Shown here: positions 50,232-59,574 of the stretch, in pieces
How the letters are laid out: the number at the start of each line of letters is the position of its first letter
How positions within the stretch are numbered: the stretch's first letter is position 1
Assembly: GCA_029781855.1 (NCBI GenBank)
Contig: JAKOVX010000048.1
Location: 62,001 to 126,000, forward strand
DNA length: 64,000 bases
Source: Acidobacteriota bacterium
GTDB taxonomy: Bacteria > Acidobacteriota > Blastocatellia > Pyrinomonadales > Pyrinomonadaceae
Direction: 5' to 3'
Made by a program: the position numbers and the translations under genes
The notes under the pieces: model-generated
The model's input: the letters and a program-made list of their open reading frames with translations, nothing else
What the model was told of the DNA's origin: nothing
The model's database searches: none

Positions 50232-51202
50232 TTTGGGGACGGCCGCCAGAGGGAATCGCAATAGTAGGTCCGGCTGTCGAAGAAATTTTGTTTGATCTCG
50301 AATCCGCTTTCCGCCGCGAGAGCCTCGATCATTTGAAGACTGTATTTCTGCGAGATCTCCATGAAAACGGCTTCCCAACGGTCAAATTCGAACGTGCGGC
50401 CGAGGGCAGAAATATGAACACTTTGCCGTTCGCGGCTGACAAGGTACGAACGTGCCGAGCCCTCGATCGGCCGGTAATTGGCGTAATGTGTAAATTTCTC
50501 AATATCGAAATTGCCGCCAAGTTCGCGATTGATCCGTTTGAGCAGGTTTAGGTTAAAGGCCGCCGTCACACCGGCCGAGTCGTCGTAGGCGTTTGCGATG
50601 ACGTGCGGATCTTTTTGCAGGTCAAACCCGATGAAGAGCAGGTCGGCCGGGTTCATAACCTCGCGGAGGTGTCGAAAGAACTCGATCGATCGCTGACGTG
50701 TAAAATTTCCGATGTTTGAACCGAGGAACAGAAGGACCTTGCGGCGTCCGCCGCCATTTTTGAGTGATTTAAGGATCTTGAAATAATCGCCGTTGCGTGC
50801 ATCGACCCGTAGATCAGGAAATTCGGAGCGAAATTTAGCCGTCAGGAAATCGAGGGCCTCCTGCGAAATGTCGATCGGCGAATACGAAATGTCGGCTTTT
50901 TGCTTCAAAAAATGATCGACGAGAACGGCTGTTTTCGTTCCGTCGCCGGCACCAAGTTCGATGAGGTCAAAGCCGCTGCCGCTGTTGGCGAACGACGTGA
51001 AGATCGCATCCGTCTGTTGAGAAAATATCTCGTTCTCGCAGCCGGTCAGGTAATATTCCGGCAGCTTCATTATTTCCTGAAAGAGGCGTGAGCCCTCGTC
51101 GTCGTAAAAATATTTCGACGACAATGATTTCGGCGTCGAGGAAAGACCTGCGAGGACGTCCTCGGCAAATTGGGTCAATTCGGGTGTCGGAGAGCTTTGC
51201 AT
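50228..51202 (-). CDS. egtD: L-histidine N(alpha)-methyltransferase EgtD
   Basis: SAM-dependent trimethylation of histidine to hercynine, the first step of ergothioneine synthesis. It has about 324 residues from the ATG at 51202 (MQSSPTPELTQFAEDVLAGL). Seen: SSKYFYDDEGSRLFQEIMKLPEYYLTGCE (typical N-terminal lid), FDLIELGAGDGTKTAVLVDH (SAM loop), LLFLGSNIGNF, and the late VFMEISQKYSLQMIEALAAESGF. A TTG start at 51229 is possible but less likely. It is in a run with egtB, with a small membrane-protein gene in between. Confidence 0.94.
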   Translation of the reverse strand: MQSSPTPELTQFAEDVLAGLSSTPKSLSSKYFYDDEGSRLFQEIMKLPEYYLTGCENEIFSQQTDAIFTSFANSGSGFDLIELGAGDGTKTAVLVDHFLKQKADISYSPIDISQEALDFLTAKFRSEFPDLRVDARNGDYFKILKSLKNGGGRRKVLLFLGSNIGNFTRQRSIEFFRHLREVMNPADLLFIGFDLQKDPHVIANAYDDSAGVTAAFNLNLLKRINRELGGNFDIEKFTHYANYRPIEGSARSYLVSRERQSVHISALGRTFEFDRWEAVFMEISQKYSLQMIEALAAESGFEIKQNFFDSRTYYCDSLWRPSPK

Positions 51203-51207
51203 TGATC

Positions 51208-51678
51208 TTATTTGAACGCCAATAACCAATTATCGGTCAGTGTTAAATCTTTGACTGTCCAGTCATTGTCGTTCGCTTTGAATCGGGCTTCATACAAAAC
51301 ACACGCACCCTTATAAAAAGAGTTATCGTTATCGCCGCAGCCAATGGAGAACTCTGCTTTCAATGTAGTTGTCCGACCGAATATTTTCCCCTGGACAATT
51401 CGATAGCCATATTCATCCAATTTGTAGGACTTAAAATCACTGGTGTTTTGAATTCCACCAACCATCTCCGCGATCGACTGATCAGTTTGGACATAGTGTC
51501 TGACCAGATCTGCATAATCATGGAACCGATAGGTTCGATAAATTGAAAACAATGAGAACAAAACGACACAAAGTAAAAACGTCAACACGGATATTCCAAT
51601 TACCCAATCGGCAAATGTTTTTGGGGCAGGATTCTCGACATTTTCCGGATCTTCGTTTGAGTTATCGTATTCCGTCAT
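51208..51678 (-). CDS. Small single-helix membrane protein between egtB and egtD
   Basis: A 156-residue protein with one membrane helix (about 28-50; VIGISVLTFLLCVVLFSLFS) after an acidic tail, and a periplasmic-side domain (SDFKSYKLDEYGYRIVQGKI, then AEFSIGCGDNDNSFYKGAC with two Cys). No family recognised. It overlaps egtB by 17 bp at its start and ends 5 bp before egtD, so it is co-translated with ergothioneine genes. It could be unrelated to the pathway. The base composition is AT-richer than that of its neighbours. Confidence 0.75.
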   Translation of the reverse strand: MTEYDNSNEDPENVENPAPKTFADWVIGISVLTFLLCVVLFSLFSIYRTYRFHDYADLVRHYVQTDQSIAEMVGGIQNTSDFKSYKLDEYGYRIVQGKIFGRTTTLKAEFSIGCGDNDNSFYKGACVLYEARFKANDNDWTVKDLTLTDNWLLAFK

Positions 51679-52858
51679 AGGCCAATCTTATTCCGGTAAA
51701 TTGCCAACGCAGATGCGGGTGAAAGAAATTTCGGTAGGTCGACCGGCTGTGTCCTGCGGGCGTTGCGACCGATGCGCCGCGAAGCACCATCTGGTTGATC
51801 ATAAATTTGCCGTTATATTCTCCGACCGCTCCCGCCGGTTTCTTGAATCCGGGATACGGAAGGTAAGCGGAGCCGGTCCATTCCCAGCGTTTGCCCCAAT
51901 TGAACTTATTGTTCGCCGCTTCCCATTCGAATTCCGTTGGCAGACGCATTCCTTTCCATTCGGCGTAGGCGGAAGCCTCGTAAAACGAGATGTGGCAGAC
52001 AGGAGCATCGAGTACCAACGGCCTCAATCCTGCAAGTGTAAAAGTCGACCAGCCGCCGGCACGCTGGTGCCAATACAGCGGAGCTTCTATCTCGTTCTGG
52101 TTGACCCAATCCCAGCCTTCCGAATGCCATAGACGATGATCCGAATAGCCGCCCGCGTCGATGAACTGAATGTACTCGGCATTGGTCACGAGCCCTGAGC
52201 TGATCGCAAAATCGCCGAGGTAAACCTTGTGCCGCTCACATTCGTTGTCAAAGAAAAAGCCTTGCCCATCCGAGCCGATCTCGTAGATTCCGCTTTCTAG
52301 TTCGACGAACTCCGGCGAAGCGGATTCAATATCTTCTTCGGGAGCGAAACCCTCGCGATATACAGGAAACAGCGGATTGACGCTGAGCATGTATTTGAGG
52401 TCGGTAACGAAGAGCTCCTGGTGCTGCTGCTCGTGATTTATACCGAGCAGGACAAGCTCGCCAACGTCATCCGGCACCTCGCCTTCCAGAAGCGACGACA
52501 TATGTTCGTCGACATATTTGCGGTACTCAAAAACGCGTTTTACCGTCGGTCGGCTTAGATCGCCGCGGTGGTCGCGGGCGGTACGGGTGCCGATCGTATT
52601 GTAGTAGCTATTGAAAAGATGCGGAAAATGCTCGTCGAAAACCTTGTAACCTTCGAGGTGTTTCTTGAGGATCATTTCCTCAAAGAACCACGTGGTGTGG
52701 GCGATATTCCATTTTGCCGGGGAAACGTCGACGATCGGCTGCGGGATGTAGTCCTCTGTTTGGAGAGGTTCGCAAAGCTTCTCTGTGTAACTTCGAACCT
52801 CGATGTATTTTGCGCGAAGACCAGTCTCCGCAACCTTGCCGCTGACGCTCGCTTGCAT
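51662..52858 (-). CDS. egtB: Ergothioneine biosynthesis protein EgtB
   Basis: Iron-dependent sulfoxide synthase that joins hercynine with a thiol donor. It has 398 residues. The N-terminal DinB-like domain gives the Fe ligands: SPAKWNIAHTTWFFEEMIL (His54) and LLGINHEQQHQELFVTDLKY (His142, His146). The C-terminal FGE-sulfatase-like domain shows GLVTNAEYIQFIDAGGYSDH, RLPTEFEWEAANNKFNWGKR, and GHSRSTYRNFFHPHLRWQFT then GIRLA. All three histidines expected are present. With egtD it supplies most of the ergothioneine core; egtC and egtE homologues are not seen, as in other bacteria that use free cysteine. Confidence 0.95.
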   Translation of the reverse strand: MQASVSGKVAETGLRAKYIEVRSYTEKLCEPLQTEDYIPQPIVDVSPAKWNIAHTTWFFEEMILKKHLEGYKVFDEHFPHLFNSYYNTIGTRTARDHRGDLSRPTVKRVFEYRKYVDEHMSSLLEGEVPDDVGELVLLGINHEQQHQELFVTDLKYMLSVNPLFPVYREGFAPEEDIESASPEFVELESGIYEIGSDGQGFFFDNECERHKVYLGDFAISSGLVTNAEYIQFIDAGGYSDHRLWHSEGWDWVNQNEIEAPLYWHQRAGGWSTFTLAGLRPLVLDAPVCHISFYEASAYAEWKGMRLPTEFEWEAANNKFNWGKRWEWTGSAYLPYPGFKKPAGAVGEYNGKFMINQMVLRGASVATPAGHSRSTYRNFFHPHLRWQFTGIRLAYDGIR

Positions 52859-52898
52859 AACTCTAATTAGAGCAAAAAATCAGGCGGAGGGGAAGAAT

Positions 52899-53825
52899 TT
52901 ATTCTGTGCCGGGTATCTTCAGCAACGCTTCGCGACAAATCTGGGCGAGGTAAACGTCACTGCTGCCTATATTTGCACGAAGAAACGGAATTGCGGACGG
53001 GTCGCCGATCGCCCCGAGCGCGTAGGCCGCCTCCCGGCGGGCGTCTTCGGACTCCTTTCGATTATTTGCGATCGCCAACAGCAAACGAAGCGGCTCCTGA
53101 AACGTCGAAGACAGTTTCGGCAGATCCGGATCGGCGGCCATTTCCTTGTACTTTTCGGGGAGAAAATCCTGCGGGGTCGAACGTGAATATTTCCCGAACC
53201 GGACCTTTTCCGCGATCTGACCGACTGAGCGTGCGGCTGAGCGTCGCAGATACTCGTCTTCCGAACCTCGGCGGCGTTTTAAGATGGCGGTCAGTGCGGC
53301 GAGCCCTGATTCGCTGCCTATTTTCCCCAAGGCAGCCGCCGCCGCCGCCCGGACACTTGCGGCCTTGTCATGGAGCGCAGATTCGGCAAGGGCGGCTACG
53401 GCGCCTTCGATCCGGGCCCTGCCAAGTGCGGATGCGGCTTCGCCACGGACGAATTCAGAACGGTCACGCAGCAAAGGAACCAAAACAGAAGAAACCTCAG
53501 GTTTTGGCAGATGCGTGACCGCGTTTGCGGCGGTCGCCCGGACTACTTCGTCGGGGTCGTTGAGTGCCGGGATCGCAATACGGCTTGCGTCTTCAGTGCC
53601 CAGATTTCGTACCTGACCGAGGGCATCCCGTTTCTGCTCGGTATTACCGTTTACGATACTTTCTGAAAGCTTTTGCAGGTTTTGTGCTTTTACGGATGCG
53701 GCAGATCCGCTCGCGATCAAAACAAATGCGATCGAGGCGCGAACGACTATTTGGATGAATTTTGAAGGGCGATCTTTATTCGTCACGCGTTGCGATGAAC
53801 TGTCTGCCGGCGCATCCATTCCCAT
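52899..53825 (-). CDS. HEAT-repeat protein, exported
   Basis: A 308-residue protein with a membrane or signal segment (about 25-45; IQIVVRASIAFVLIASGSAA) and then HEAT/PBS-lyase-type repeats: NDPDEVVRATAANAVTHLPK, DRSEFVRGEAASALGRARIE, HDKAASVRAAAAAALGKIGS, and DARREAAYALGAIGDPSAIP. Helical scaffold for protein binding. Its start overlaps the 3' end of the upstream small gene by 43 bp, so its ribosome-binding site lies in that gene. The pairing is suggestive of coupling. Partner unknown. Confidence 0.85.
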   Translation of the reverse strand: MGMDAPADSSSQRVTNKDRPSKFIQIVVRASIAFVLIASGSAASVKAQNLQKLSESIVNGNTEQKRDALGQVRNLGTEDASRIAIPALNDPDEVVRATAANAVTHLPKPEVSSVLVPLLRDRSEFVRGEAASALGRARIEGAVAALAESALHDKAASVRAAAAAALGKIGSESGLAALTAILKRRRGSEDEYLRRSAARSVGQIAEKVRFGKYSRSTPQDFLPEKYKEMAADPDLPKLSSTFQEPLRLLLAIANNRKESEDARREAAYALGAIGDPSAIPFLRANIGSSDVYLAQICREALLKIPGTE

Positions 53826-54007
53826 TCGGTGACCTGACGGGCGCGTACATTTTCGTATGCGTTCGCGAGCGACATTATAAGGTCATCGTTGACGACGGTC
53901 TCAAGCGAAGAATATCGGCGCGAGGAGGTGGACGTTCGAGTTTGGATTTCGGAATTGTGCGAGCCGCGGACATTTCGGGCGGCAGAAGTAGGCTCTCGGT
54001 TGATCAT
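53783..54007 (-). CDS. Small hypothetical protein with strong RBS
   Basis: A 74-residue protein. The ATG at 54007 has the strong ribosome-binding site GGAGGA 6-7 bp before it, which argues that it is real. The sequence is polar and basic (NVRGSHNSEIQTRTSTSSRR) with a helical C-terminus (DDLIMSLANAYENVRARQVT, then EWEWMRRQT). No family recognised. It overlaps the HEAT-repeat gene start by 43 bp and is likely cotranscribed with it. The 371-bp AT-rich gap upstream should hold its promoter. Confidence 0.68.
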   Translation of the reverse strand: MINREPTSAARNVRGSHNSEIQTRTSTSSRRYSSLETVVNDDLIMSLANAYENVRARQVTEWEWMRRQTVHRNA

Positions 54008-54378
54008 CGTCTTTCCTCCAGTTTTTGGGGCAGACGATCGAACCGGCGAATCAGGGCATCACGTGGCGATGGTCTGCAGGATTTTTGTGTTTATCATCAA
54101 GCGTTTTCTAAAGCAAAACTCCTAAACTATAAGCAAAAATCAGAATATCACGATTTGTTTTCACGGTAAACAAAAATAGACAAAAATCCGTTCTTTCGTT
54201 AATATTTTGATATGTTTCGTTTACGTTATCTCGCCCTTACCTAGCCGCTCGTTGAACTCGATTTGACGACGCGGCGATCAACACACGCAAACTGATCTAT
54301 TAATTTAGAATTCAATCGGTGGATACACTTGTTGTTATCCGCTAAACTTACTTTTCTTAAGTCGTAAGACTATTTGAT
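54008..54378. other. AT-rich divergent intergenic region before leuS
   Basis: A 371-bp gap between divergent genes. It is clearly AT-richer than its surroundings (54100-54220 especially). No gene, hairpin terminator or T-box-like leader was recognised. It should contain the leuS promoter, and possibly one for the minus-strand gene, but no hexamer pair stands out. Confidence 0.45.
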
Positions 54379-57054
54379 ATGGACGAGAAATATTTCGCGA
54401 AAAAGATCGAGCAAAAGTGGCAGCGAAAGTGGGCCGAGAGCGGTGCGTTCGAGGTGGAGATCGAGCCGGCCGACGGTCGCCCAAAATTCTACCAGTTGGA
54501 AATGCTGCCGTACCCGTCAGGCAACCTTCATATGGGCCACGTTCGGAACTATTCGGCAGGCGACGCTTTGGCGTGGTACAAGCGGCTTCGCGGCTTCAAC
54601 GTGCTGCATCCGATCGGTTGGGATTCGTTCGGCCAGCCTGCGGAGGACGCGGCTGTAAAGCGTGGCGTTAATCCTCGCGACTGGACCGAAGAAAATATCA
54701 AGGTGATGCGCGGCCAGCTCGAACGCCTTGGCCTGAGCTACGATTGGCGGCGACAGATGTACGCCCACACACCTGAGTATTACAAGTTTGACCAGTGGTT
54801 CTTTCTGAAAATGTTCGAGATGGGACTGGCGTACAAGCGTTTGACGCAAGTCAACTGGTGCGAGCACGACCAGGCGACGCTGTCGAACGAACAGGCGAGC
54901 GGCGGATTGTGCTGGCGGTGCGGAAATCCGGTTACAAAGAAGGATCTTGAGCAGTGGTTTTTGAAAACGACCGCATACACTGACCAACTCCTGGAAGACA
55001 TGGCCGAGATCGAGGCCGATTGGCCGGCTCACGTCCTGAAGCGTCAGAGCGATTGGATCGGCCGTTCCGAGGGTGCGTTCGTCGATTTCAAAATTCGGAT
55101 CGCGACCGGGCAGCTTTCGCAGTTGCCTGTCGGAGCGCCGGAGAAGATCCGCGTGTTCACCACGCGCATCGACACTATATACGGCGCGAATGCGGTGGTA
55201 GTTGCAGCCGAGCACCCGATCATTGCGGCCCATCGTGCAACGCTTTCCCCGAAGGTGGTCGAGAAGGTCGACCTGATCGCTGCCGAAAATCTGAAGCCAA
55301 AGGAACGCGACGCCGAGATCGAAAAAGACGGTATCGACACGGGCCTCAAAGTGATCAATCCTTTCAGCGGCGAGCCGTTGCCGGTTTGGGTCGGCAACTA
55401 CGTGATGATGGATTACGGTACCGGAGCCGTGATGAGCGTGCCGGCACACGATGAACGGGACTTTGAGTTTGCGAAGAAATTCGGGCTTCCGATCCGTCAA
55501 GTCATCTCCGAGCCGCACATGGAGCATGCACATCACACGATGCAAGTGCTTGCGCTAGAGCAGGCTTTCACCGATTACGGCGTGCTCGTTCACTCCGATT
55601 ATTGGAACGGCAAGACAAGCGACGACGCCAAGGTTCAGATGACCGATTGGGCGGTCAAACATGGCTTTGGCGAGGCGGCGACGACCTACAGGCTGCGCGA
55701 CTGGGGAATTTCACGGCAGCGATTCTGGGGATCGCCGATCCCGATAGTTTATTGCGATGACTGCGGAGTCGTACCTGAGAAATTCGAGAATTTGCCGATC
55801 CGGCTTCCTGAGAACGCCCCGATCACCGGTACCGGCGAATCGCCGCTGGCGAAGGTTCCGGAGTTTTACGAGACGACCTGTCCGGAATGTCATGGACCGG
55901 CGAAACGGGAAACCGACACGATGGATACGTTCGTCGATTCGTCTTGGTATTTCTTCAGATACACGGATCCGGGCAACGAGATACTGCCGTTTGACCCTGA
56001 AACGGCGGCTTACTGGACGCCGGTCGACCAGTACATCGGCGGCGATGACCACGCTGTGATGCACCTTATCTACACGCGTTTCTGGGCCAAAGTAATGCGT
56101 GATATGGGCCTCGTAACGATCGACGAACCGGTGAAGCGCCTGCTGACCCAGGGAATGGTTGTCGGCGAGACATTTTTCGACGACTCGACCGGAAAGAGGG
56201 TTTATCACCTGCCGGATAACGTGACTGTCACTCGCGATGCGAAGGGTAAGATCACCGGAGCGGTTTCGAAAGACGGGATGCCGCTCAAATTCGGCATCGA
56301 GCGGATGTCCAAATCGAAGGGCAACGGCGTCGATCCCGACGAAATGGTCGAGATCTACGGGGCCGACGCGGCGCGGATCTTCGTGATGTTTGCTGCCCCG
56401 ATCGAGAACGAACTTGTGTGGAACGAAGCCGGCATCGAGGGAGCGGTGAGATTCCTGCAACGGGTGTGGCGTCTCATCTTTCGTTGGCAATCGGCACTTG
56501 CGAGTGAGCGGCTGGCCGATAGCGATGTGACCGAATCACTCGCGTCCCGAAAACTCAGACAAAAGACGCACCAGACGATAAAACGCGTCGGCGACAGTTT
56601 TGATAGTTTGCAGTTCAACACGCCGGTCGCAGCATTAATGGAACTTTCGAATGCCGTTTACGACATCGGCGTCGAGCCCGAGAATGCCAACGCAACCGAG
56701 GTCGCGGCTGTACGCGAAGCGGTCACTGCCTTGACATTGATGTTGACGCCTTTTGCGCCGCATGCGTCTGAGGAGTTGTATTCTGTACTGGTCGGCAATG
56801 ATAATGGAATGCTGGCGAACGGAGCCCGTTTTCCCGAATACAGCGAAGAATTGGCCCGGGCAGACGAGATCGAGATCCCGGTTCAGGTCAACGGCAAACT
56901 CCGCTCGCGGGTGATGGCGGGACCCGAGACGCCGAACGAGGAGCTCGAAAGAATGGCCCTCGCGGACGAAAAGACCCGCGAGTACACGGACGGCAAAGAG
57001 ATCGTCAAGGTAATCGTTGTACCTAAGAGGCTTGTCAATATCGTCGTCCGGTAA
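54379..57054 (+). CDS. leuS: Leucyl-tRNA synthetase
   Basis: Class I aminoacyl-tRNA synthetase, 891 residues. The HIGH motif is in YPSGNLHMGHVRNYSAGDAL and the KMSKS motif in GIERMSKSKGNGVDPDEMVE. The CP1 editing domain is visible at about 230-430 (VFTTRIDTIYGANAVVVAAE, GTGAVMSVPAHDERD). The zinc-like CDDCG..CPECHG pattern lies near 455-510 (CDDCGVVPEKF, TTCPECHGPAKRE). C-terminal anticodon-binding and leucine-specific domains follow (QVNGKLRSRVMAGP). Bacterial-type length and order. It is a single gene, 188 bp before the kinase gene. Confidence 0.98.
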   Translation: MDEKYFAKKIEQKWQRKWAESGAFEVEIEPADGRPKFYQLEMLPYPSGNLHMGHVRNYSAGDALAWYKRLRGFNVLHPIGWDSFGQPAEDAAVKRGVNPRDWTEENIKVMRGQLERLGLSYDWRRQMYAHTPEYYKFDQWFFLKMFEMGLAYKRLTQVNWCEHDQATLSNEQASGGLCWRCGNPVTKKDLEQWFLKTTAYTDQLLEDMAEIEADWPAHVLKRQSDWIGRSEGAFVDFKIRIATGQLSQLPVGAPEKIRVFTTRIDTIYGANAVVVAAEHPIIAAHRATLSPKVVEKVDLIAAENLKPKERDAEIEKDGIDTGLKVINPFSGEPLPVWVGNYVMMDYGTGAVMSVPAHDERDFEFAKKFGLPIRQVISEPHMEHAHHTMQVLALEQAFTDYGVLVHSDYWNGKTSDDAKVQMTDWAVKHGFGEAATTYRLRDWGISRQRFWGSPIPIVYCDDCGVVPEKFENLPIRLPENAPITGTGESPLAKVPEFYETTCPECHGPAKRETDTMDTFVDSSWYFFRYTDPGNEILPFDPETAAYWTPVDQYIGGDDHAVMHLIYTRFWAKVMRDMGLVTIDEPVKRLLTQGMVVGETFFDDSTGKRVYHLPDNVTVTRDAKGKITGAVSKDGMPLKFGIERMSKSKGNGVDPDEMVEIYGADAARIFVMFAAPIENELVWNEAGIEGAVRFLQRVWRLIFRWQSALASERLADSDVTESLASRKLRQKTHQTIKRVGDSFDSLQFNTPVAALMELSNAVYDIGVEPENANATEVAAVREAVTALTLMLTPFAPHASEELYSVLVGNDNGMLANGARFPEYSEELARADEIEIPVQVNGKLRSRVMAGPETPNEELERMALADEKTREYTDGKEIVKVIVVPKRLVNIVVR

Positions 57055-57242
57055 CGAGCGAGTATGAACTTAAGAGTTGTGTCCGGAATCGACGTGCGTC
57101 AGATTCACAAAAATTCACTCTTGCTTGCGAACTTCGAAGATTTTAATATCAAGTCGTGATAATCTAAAATTTTCGTGGTCAATCGTATGCATTTGTGATT
57201 GCGGCGAGCGATAATGATATCTTTACCATCTAACTTCTAATA

Positions 57243-59519
57243 ATGAGAGAGTGTCAGCTCTGCAAAAATTGTTTCTCCGACGATGTTGCGACGTGCCCTA
57301 ACGATGGCATGCCGACGGCGCAGACCATCGCCGGTGAACCGGTGCTGGAAGGGAAGTATCACCTTGAGTCCCGGCTCGGCCAGGGCGGAATGGGCGTTGT
57401 TTACAAAGCCCGGCATGCCTATCTGAAGACTCAGTTGGCGATCAAGATCATTTTGCCCGACCTCGTCGGAAATGACCCGCAGTTGGTTACCCGATTTCGT
57501 CAGGAAGCGCTCGCGGCTGCGGCGATCCGCCATCAAAACGTCGTAAGTGTAACGGATTATGGCGTCGTGAACGGAGCGATGCCGTTTTTGGTAATGGAGT
57601 ATGTCGAGGGCGAATCGCTGCACGACCTGCTCGCCCGCGAACAACGGCTCTCGCCCGAGCGAGCTCTCGATCTAATGACGGCAATTTGCGCCGGCGTTGG
57701 CGCCGCCCATCATCAGGGAATCGTCCACCGCGACCTCAAACCGTTAAATGTGATGATCTGCAATGACAAGCCCAGCTTGTCTCAGGCTGTCAAGATCCTT
57801 GATTTCGGTCTCGCGAAGATCAAATCCGGTGAGTTGCTCGGATCATTCATTCAGGCGCAAACGACCGGCCTTATGGGTTCGCCGTATTATATGGCGCCCG
57901 AACAGTGGGCCGATGAGGACCCGGACACGCGTGCCGATATTTACAGCCTAGGGGTGATGCTTTATCAAATGCTTGCCGGCGATGTTCCGTTCAAGGGTTC
58001 ATCGATCCCGGCGATCATGAAGAAGCACATCTCTGATCCGCCGCCGCCGTTCTCGGAATTAGGAGTCAGCGTTCCGTACGCACTCGAACAGGCGGTGTTT
58101 CACACGCTGGAAAAAAATCCTGTAAGGCGTACCCAAACTGTTGAAATTCTCGTTCAAGAAATGCGGGCCGCGATCGAGCCGCTGACGTCTTCGTCGTCGA
58201 TTCACATGACGACCGGACATTCGCTGCCTGTGTCGTCGCTCAGGATCCTGACGCGTCCGGCGTCATCAAAGGTATTTGTCGACAACGTAGCGGTTGGTAT
58301 GACCACGCACGACGGCGAGCTGCGGCTCGACGGTGTCCAGAGCGGCAACCACCTGCTTCGTATCAGCAAGCCCGGATTTCAGGATTGGGTCGGGGACGTT
58401 GTGTGTGACGGCAGTCCGATGGAGGTTGTCGCCGAACTAAGATCAACGCCGGTTCCCGATGTAAATGCAATCCCGAAACCCACGAGCGGATCGGTCTCGT
58501 ATCCGAATGCCAACTCTGAGGGAGCAACGCAGTCGTTTCAAAGAGTCCCTTCTGCGGCGGTCGAGCAAACGATGCAACAGAATGCTGCGTCGACCATGCC
58601 GCCGGTCTTTGGAGCCGCGAGCATTCCGCCGAAGAAGTCATTCTTTTCCCCGCTTGTTTTGGGAATTACCGGAATATTCGGACTTTTAGTGCTCGTAACG
58701 GTTGGAGTCGTCGCTGCATATATGTTTGGTGTCATCGGGCCGGCCAAGCCCGATGCAAACTCGACAAACAGGGCGAATACTTCTAATTCGTCGACTCCGG
58801 GTACAACGCCGACACCGATAGCGGTACCGAAGACGGAAATGGTCTCAATACCGGGTGGGACTTTCCAGATGGGAAGAAATACCGGACGTGAGGAAGAGCG
58901 TCCTGAGCATCCCGTGACGGTAAAGCCGTTCCGGATGGATAAGACCGAGGTCACGAACGCCGAATATTACGCCTTTGTCAGGGACACAGGCTATCGGCCG
59001 GTCCCGAGTCACTGGGTGAACGACAAGCCGAAACCGGGCCAGGAAAATATGCCGGTCCGCGACGTTAACATCGCTGATATTACGGCTTTTGCTTCCTGGC
59101 GGTCGAAGCGGGACGGAGGGGTCGTGTACCGATTGCCGACGGAAGCCGAATGGGAGTATGCGGCAAGGAATGGCGACCGTGACAACCTGTATCCGTGGGG
59201 CGACAGTTTTAAGCCCAAGTGTGCGGTCATTGACAAACCGTTGATGGAGCCCGAGATCGTCGGAACGGAATCCTGCCCTAATATGTGGGGAGTTCAGGAT
59301 CTCATCGGCAACGTCTACGAGTGGACCAGCAGTGTAGCTGAGCCGTACCCGGGAGCGGTTGCCGTCAAGCAGCCGACCGAGGTAATGAATGCGGTACGCG
59401 GCGGTTGTGCACAGAATAATTCAGCCGGTGAATATGCGATCACATCCACATATCGACAGTTCGTACCAGTCACCAAGCGGGATCTGCAACTCGGATTTCG
59501 CCTCGTTACCGACGGTTAG
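57243..59519 (+). CDS. Ser/Thr protein kinase with PEGA and FGE-sulfatase domains
   Basis: A 758-residue membrane kinase. Order: Cys4 zinc-ribbon (C4, C7, C10, C18; MRECQLCKNC and ATCPNDG); Hanks-type kinase (about 38-305) with GQGGMGVVYK, Lys68 in LAIKII, HRDLKPLNV (Asp164, Asn169), DFGLAK (Asp187), and APEQWADED, all intact; PEGA domain (about 335-405; ILTRPASSKVFVDNVAVGMT); one membrane helix (about 470-495); then an FGE-sulfatase/EgtB-like domain (about 530-755; VSIPGGTFQMGRNTGREEER, RLPTEAEWEYAARNGD, GFRLV). The layout suggests sensing outside and phosphorylation inside. It heads a plus-strand cluster with a TPR protein and a pseudokinase. Confidence 0.95.
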   Translation: MRECQLCKNCFSDDVATCPNDGMPTAQTIAGEPVLEGKYHLESRLGQGGMGVVYKARHAYLKTQLAIKIILPDLVGNDPQLVTRFRQEALAAAAIRHQNVVSVTDYGVVNGAMPFLVMEYVEGESLHDLLAREQRLSPERALDLMTAICAGVGAAHHQGIVHRDLKPLNVMICNDKPSLSQAVKILDFGLAKIKSGELLGSFIQAQTTGLMGSPYYMAPEQWADEDPDTRADIYSLGVMLYQMLAGDVPFKGSSIPAIMKKHISDPPPPFSELGVSVPYALEQAVFHTLEKNPVRRTQTVEILVQEMRAAIEPLTSSSSIHMTTGHSLPVSSLRILTRPASSKVFVDNVAVGMTTHDGELRLDGVQSGNHLLRISKPGFQDWVGDVVCDGSPMEVVAELRSTPVPDVNAIPKPTSGSVSYPNANSEGATQSFQRVPSAAVEQTMQQNAASTMPPVFGAASIPPKKSFFSPLVLGITGIFGLLVLVTVGVVAAYMFGVIGPAKPDANSTNRANTSNSSTPGTTPTPIAVPKTEMVSIPGGTFQMGRNTGREEERPEHPVTVKPFRMDKTEVTNAEYYAFVRDTGYRPVPSHWVNDKPKPGQENMPVRDVNIADITAFASWRSKRDGGVVYRLPTEAEWEYAARNGDRDNLYPWGDSFKPKCAVIDKPLMEPEIVGTESCPNMWGVQDLIGNVYEWTSSVAEPYPGAVAVKQPTEVMNAVRGGCAQNNSAGEYAITSTYRQFVPVTKRDLQLGFRLVTDG

Positions 59520-59574
59520 GCTATTTCGCTGCGGCCGGTCGGGATCGATCCTTCGCCGCCTATTTTGGATCATC

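Noticed and set aside
54517..55545. Minus-strand open frame of 342 codons
   Set aside because: It is a shadow of leuS in the antisense frame; no domain is visible.
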